Of a stretch of 35,970 nt of DNA, positions 33,026-35,970 are shown piece after piece. Numbering within the stretch: the first letter of the stretch is position 1; each line of letters opens with the position of its first letter. Source of the stretch: Betaproteobacteria bacterium (GTDB lineage Bacteria; Pseudomonadota; Gammaproteobacteria; Burkholderiales; Casimicrobiaceae). The DNA lies in NCBI GenBank assembly GCA_005881895.1, contig VBCG01000147.1:580-36549 (forward strand), given 5' to 3'. The translations under genes and the position numbers were made by a program. A model generated the notes under the pieces. The model saw only the letters and a list, made by a program, of their open reading frames with translations, had not been told where the DNA came from and made no database searches.

Positions 33026-33664
33026 CTAAACGGATTCCGCGCGCGGACCCGGAACGCCGCGTGCTTCGCCCCAGCGACGCACCAGCTCGTGAGCGACGCC
33101 GAGATGATCGAGCACGCGCGCAACGACGAAATCGACCAGGTCTTCGATCGTTTGCGGTTTCATGTAGAACCCCGGCGCCGGCGGCAGGAGGATCGCGCCG
33201 GCACGGGCGAGCCGAAGCATGTTGTCGAGATGGATCACCGAGAGCGGCGTTTCACGCGGCACGAGGATGAGCGGCCGATGTTCCTTCAGCATCACGTCGG
33301 CAGCGCGCTCGATCAAGTTGTCGGCGAGGCCCGCCGCGATTGCACCCAGTGTGCCCATCGTGCACGGGCAAATCACCATCGCGTCGCCGGGATTCGAACC
33401 GGAGGCGACGGGCGCGAGCCAATCGTCCCGCGCGTAGACAGCAAGTTGGTCTTTGCGGGCGCCAAAGCGCTCGCTCAGCATGCGTACTGCTTCTCGCGGC
33501 TGAGATGGCAGCGCCACCGCGCATTCCTGTTTCGCAACGATCTGCGCGGCAGAGGAATAAAGCAGTTGCACGCGAGCGCCCGCTGTCAGCAGACATTCGA
33601 GCAGACGGAAGCCGTAGGGCATTCCGGAGGCGCCGGTGAACGCAAGCGTGATTGTCGGCATCAT
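33026..33664 (-). CDS. ubiX: Flavin prenyltransferase UbiX
   Basis: UbiX attaches a dimethylallyl group to FMN to make prenylated FMN, the cofactor of the UbiD decarboxylase in ubiquinone synthesis. The 212-residue protein has TLAFTGASGMPYGFRLLECL near the start, the FMN/substrate loops ASGSNPGDAMVICPCTMGTLGAIAAGLADNLIERAADVMLKEHRPLILVPRETPLS, and the end PAPGFYMKPQTIEDLVDFVVARVLDHLG. It lies 12 bases after rapZ; no ubiD gene is in the window. Confidence 0.96.
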   Translation of the reverse strand: MMPTITLAFTGASGMPYGFRLLECLLTAGARVQLLYSSAAQIVAKQECAVALPSQPREAVRMLSERFGARKDQLAVYARDDWLAPVASGSNPGDAMVICPCTMGTLGAIAAGLADNLIERAADVMLKEHRPLILVPRETPLSVIHLDNMLRLARAGAILLPPAPGFYMKPQTIEDLVDFVVARVLDHLGVAHELVRRWGEARGVPGPRAESV

Positions 33665-33676
33665 TCGCCGTTTGCG

Positions 33677-34573
33677 CTATTCCAGCTCGCGATGCCGGAC
33701 CAGCACCTGATAGCGCGGTGCGAACGTGCGAGCAAGTCGCTCGGCCAGATAAACGGAGCGGTGCTGACCACCGGTACAGCCGATCGCGACCGTCAGATAA
33801 TTGCGGTTGTCGCGCGCGTAATCGGGGAGCCAGCTCGCGACGAAGTGATAGATATCGGCGTACATTCGCTCGACTTCGGGAGCTGCTTCGAGGAACTCTA
33901 CGACAGCCGGATCTTTGCCCGTCAGCGGTCGTAGCGCCGGCTCGTAATGCGGATTCGGCAGACACCGCGCGTCGAAGACGAGATCGGCATCGAGCGGCGC
34001 GCCGTGCTTGAAGCCGAATGACTCGAACAGCAACGCGAGCTGCGAGCGATCGACGGAGATGAACTCCTTGATCCACGTGTGCAGCGCCGCGGCCGGCAAA
34101 TCGCTCGTGTCGAACGCGATACCGAGCTCGCGCGCTTCCAGCAACAAGCTGCGCTCGTATTCGATCGCTTCGGTCAGCGTGCGCGTGTCGCTCGAGAACG
34201 GGTGCCGGCGCCGCGTCTCCGAGAAGCGCTTGACCAGCGTATCGGTTTTCGTGTCCAGGTAGAGGAACGTTACCTTCCAGCCCGCCGCGCGGGCAGCCTC
34301 GATCGCGGGCCGTAGGCCGGGGAGTCCGGGTCCTGTGCGCGCATCGAGCGATATGGCAACCCGCGCTTGTCCCGATCGCGCGAGATAATCGATCGTCGGC
34401 GCGAGCAGTGGCAGCGGAAGATTGTTGACCGCGTAATAACCGGAGTCCGACAGCGCCGCCAGCGCGACATTCTTGCCCGAGCCGGACACGCCGCCGATCA
34501 ACAACAGATCGGCGCCGGCAGGAGCCCTTTGGGAGACAGCCACGCCCGTCGGAAACGCCTTGACGCTGGCCAT
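33677..34573 (-). CDS. rapZ: RNase adapter protein RapZ
   Basis: RapZ binds glucosamine-6-phosphate and, in enterobacteria, directs RNase E to the sRNA GlmZ. The 298-residue protein has the N-terminal P-loop GVSGSGKN at residues 28-35; the residue after Lys is Asn instead of the usual Ser/Thr. The C-terminal region has FESFGFKHGAPLDADLVFDARCLPNPHYEPALRPLTG and IGCTGGQHRSVYLAERLA, both family hallmarks. It follows hprK with stop and start touching, typical of beta-proteobacterial ptsN-hprK-rapZ clusters. Confidence 0.95.
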   Translation of the reverse strand: MASVKAFPTGVAVSQRAPAGADLLLIGGVSGSGKNVALAALSDSGYYAVNNLPLPLLAPTIDYLARSGQARVAISLDARTGPGLPGLRPAIEAARAAGWKVTFLYLDTKTDTLVKRFSETRRRHPFSSDTRTLTEAIEYERSLLLEARELGIAFDTSDLPAAALHTWIKEFISVDRSQLALLFESFGFKHGAPLDADLVFDARCLPNPHYEPALRPLTGKDPAVVEFLEAAPEVERMYADIYHFVASWLPDYARDNRNYLTVAIGCTGGQHRSVYLAERLARTFAPRYQVLVRHRELE

Positions 34574-35533
34574 TCAACCACCGTCTTCCATCAGCTGCTG
34601 CTGACGCTCGATGAATTCCTTCGTGCTGTCGATGCCGCGTTGGTTCAGCACGAAATTGCGCACGGCCGCTTCGACCAAGACGGCGAGATTGCGACCGGCG
34701 GCAACGGGAATCGTCACCTTACGGATCGGAATCGCCAGCACTTCTTGATACGTCGCGTTGACCTGCAGCCGATCCAGATCGGAAAACGCCTCGTTGCTGT
34801 GGTCCTCGAGGTTGACGATCAGCCGCAACAGCTTGCGCGGGCGCACCGCCGTCTCGCCGAAGATCGTGCGGATATTCAGAATGCCGATGCCACGCACTTC
34901 GAGAAAATCGCGTAGCACATCGGGGCAACGTCCCTCGATCGTGTCCGGCGATATGCGCGACAACTCGACGATGTCGTCGGCGATCAACCCGTTCCCGCGC
35001 GAAATCAATTCCAATGCGAGCTCGCTTTTGCCGATCGCCGACGCGCCGGTGATCAGGACGCCCATCTCCAGCACATCGAGAAACACGCCGTGGAGCGTCG
35101 TCGACTCGGCGAGGACGCGCGACAGATAAATGCGAAACACGTCGACGATGTGCGGCGAAGGCTGCGGCGACAGGAACAGCGCAATGTGGTGCATATTGCA
35201 GCGCGCGACGAGATGCGGCGGCACCTGCTCGCCGTTGGCCACGACGATTGCGACCAGCTCCGTCGTGAACAAGCGATTGATGAGCCGCTGCAGCTCATCC
35301 TCGGGCAGGTCGCGCAGGAATGCGACTTCCGCGGCGCCGAGGATCTGGATGCGGAACGGGTGGATGAAGTTCATATGGCCGACCTGGCCCATTGTCGGCT
35401 TGAGGGCATTCTCACCCGTGAGCACGCGGCTCCCACCTTGACGATTGGCGAGCCAGGTGAGCTGCAGCCGCTCGCGGTTGGCGTCGAATAGCTTCTCGAC
35501 GGTGACCTGGCGCATCGCGACCTGACCACTCAT
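34574..35533 (-). CDS. hprK: HPr kinase/phosphorylase
   Basis: HprK phosphorylates and dephosphorylates a Ser of HPr-type phosphocarriers, here presumably the PTS-Ntr carrier. The 319-residue protein has the family layout: N-terminal domain, catalytic-core His148 (LHGVFLDVLEMG), Walker A GASAIGKS (163-170), the acidic VELSRISPDT segment and the signature EVRGIGILNIRTIFG (212-226). It starts 12 bases after the ptsN stop and runs straight into rapZ. Confidence 0.96.
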   Translation of the reverse strand: MSGQVAMRQVTVEKLFDANRERLQLTWLANRQGGSRVLTGENALKPTMGQVGHMNFIHPFRIQILGAAEVAFLRDLPEDELQRLINRLFTTELVAIVVANGEQVPPHLVARCNMHHIALFLSPQPSPHIVDVFRIYLSRVLAESTTLHGVFLDVLEMGVLITGASAIGKSELALELISRGNGLIADDIVELSRISPDTIEGRCPDVLRDFLEVRGIGILNIRTIFGETAVRPRKLLRLIVNLEDHSNEAFSDLDRLQVNATYQEVLAIPIRKVTIPVAAGRNLAVLVEAAVRNFVLNQRGIDSTKEFIERQQQLMEDGG

Positions 35534-35545
35534 TCGTGCCCCCGC

Positions 35546-35970
35546 TTTAGTGGACTACCCGAGCGGAGATTACGCCGCTTCCCAGGCGCGAAAAAGTCGG
35601 ATGAGATCCTCGGGGCTCGCAGCGCTCGCGAGCTGGTCACGAAACGTGCGCTGCGAAAACATTTGTGCCAACTCGGAGAGGAGCTGCAGATGCTCCTCGG
35701 TCGCGTGCTCGGGCACGAGCAGCACGAAGAGCTGCTGGACCGGCTTGCCATCGGGCGCTTCGAAGGGAATGGGCGCTACGAGGCGGATGAACGCGCCGGT
35801 CGCCGTCGCAAGTCCTTTGATCCGTCCATGCGGAATCGCAATCCCTTGGCCGAGACCTGTCGATCCGAGCTTTTCGCGTGCGGCCAGGCTCGCGGAGACG
35901 ACCGTCCGCGGGAGACCGGCGCTGCGCTCGAACAGCGCCCCGGCCTGCTCGAATAGACGCGCCTTCGAAT
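35546..35970 (-). CDS. ptsN: PTS nitrogen regulatory protein IIA(Ntr), PtsN (partial, 5' end off window)
   Basis: This is the first gene of the minus-strand cluster; its start lies beyond the right edge. The visible 140 residues hold the EIIA-Fru/Mtl-like core: SASLAAREKLGSTGLGQGIAIPHGRIKGL with the phosphorylated His in IPHGR, FEAPDGKPVQQLFVLLVPEHATEEHLQLLSELAQMF, and the end SPEDLIRLFSRLG. PtsN is the terminal acceptor of the PTS-Ntr chain and regulates nitrogen and potassium responses. It ends 12 bases before hprK. The plus-strand frame over it is a shadow. Confidence 0.95.

Noticed and set aside
1-35970. CRISPR arrays, tRNA or rRNA genes, integrase or complete insertion sequence
   Set aside because: No spaced identical repeats, tRNA-like ends, rRNA motifs or transposase domains were seen in reading both strands.

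Overview
The window is a gene-dense, GC-rich chromosomal segment from a Gram-negative bacterium, most likely a betaproteobacterium. The evidence is the gene order ptsN-hprK-rapZ, HslV made with a six-residue propeptide before its catalytic Thr, DksA of the cysteine-poor type, a type A RNase P RNA, FeSOD, class II PyrC, DsbC, PepN and a ybgC-tolQRA cluster. Genus cannot be assigned from sequence alone. No rRNA, tRNA, CRISPR array, integrase or complete insertion sequence was seen.

Left part (1-8 kb). A degenerate Cu/Zn-SOD-like lipoprotein, fabI and a phytoene-desaturase/PYROXD2-like flavoprotein lie on the plus strand. An orphan ABC-type substrate-binding protein follows on the minus strand. 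Then come pyrC, rnpB (RNase P RNA) and a BrkB/YihY membrane protein, all on the minus strand; the BrkB start codon abuts the 3' end of the RNA. pyrC and dksA diverge from overlapping promoters. A REP/BIME-like palindromic element separates dksA from a PuuD-type membrane protein, which is preceded by an unlisted 31-residue membrane peptide gene.

Middle (8-20 kb). sodB, a protein with two STAS modules, hslV (without hslU beside it), a UbiH/UbiF-type hydroxylase and dsbC are on the plus strand. They are followed by a very tightly packed four-gene operon: SPFH protein with a C-terminal helix-turn-helix, a DUF4019 protein, and two paralogous single-pass membrane proteins, one carrying two zinc ribbons. 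A DUF3025 protein and an SDR come next. Convergent to them is a minus-strand group (GNAT, small lipoprotein, HAD phosphatase) chained by 4-base stop/start overlaps or near overlaps.

Right part (20-36 kb). fpr, pepN, an exported FKBP-type prolyl isomerase and a large protein with a possible PilZ-like C-terminus are followed by a decayed HAF-repeat/IPTL-CTERM surface-protein gene. The rest is a long minus-strand run: ptsN (cut by the window edge)-hprK-rapZ-ubiX-LON-domain protein-yebC-ruvC-ruvA-ruvB-ybgC-tolQ-tolR-tolA. These cover PTS-Ntr regulation, UbiX flavin prenylation, Holliday-junction processing and envelope constriction. tolB and pal, which normally follow tolA, are absent here; the HAF pseudogene occupies that place.

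The strongest leads for new biology are the SPFH-HTH/DUF4019/zinc-ribbon operon, the 31-residue membrane peptide coupled to the PuuD-like protein, the metal-ligand-less SOD-like lipoprotein, and hslV without an adjacent hslU.
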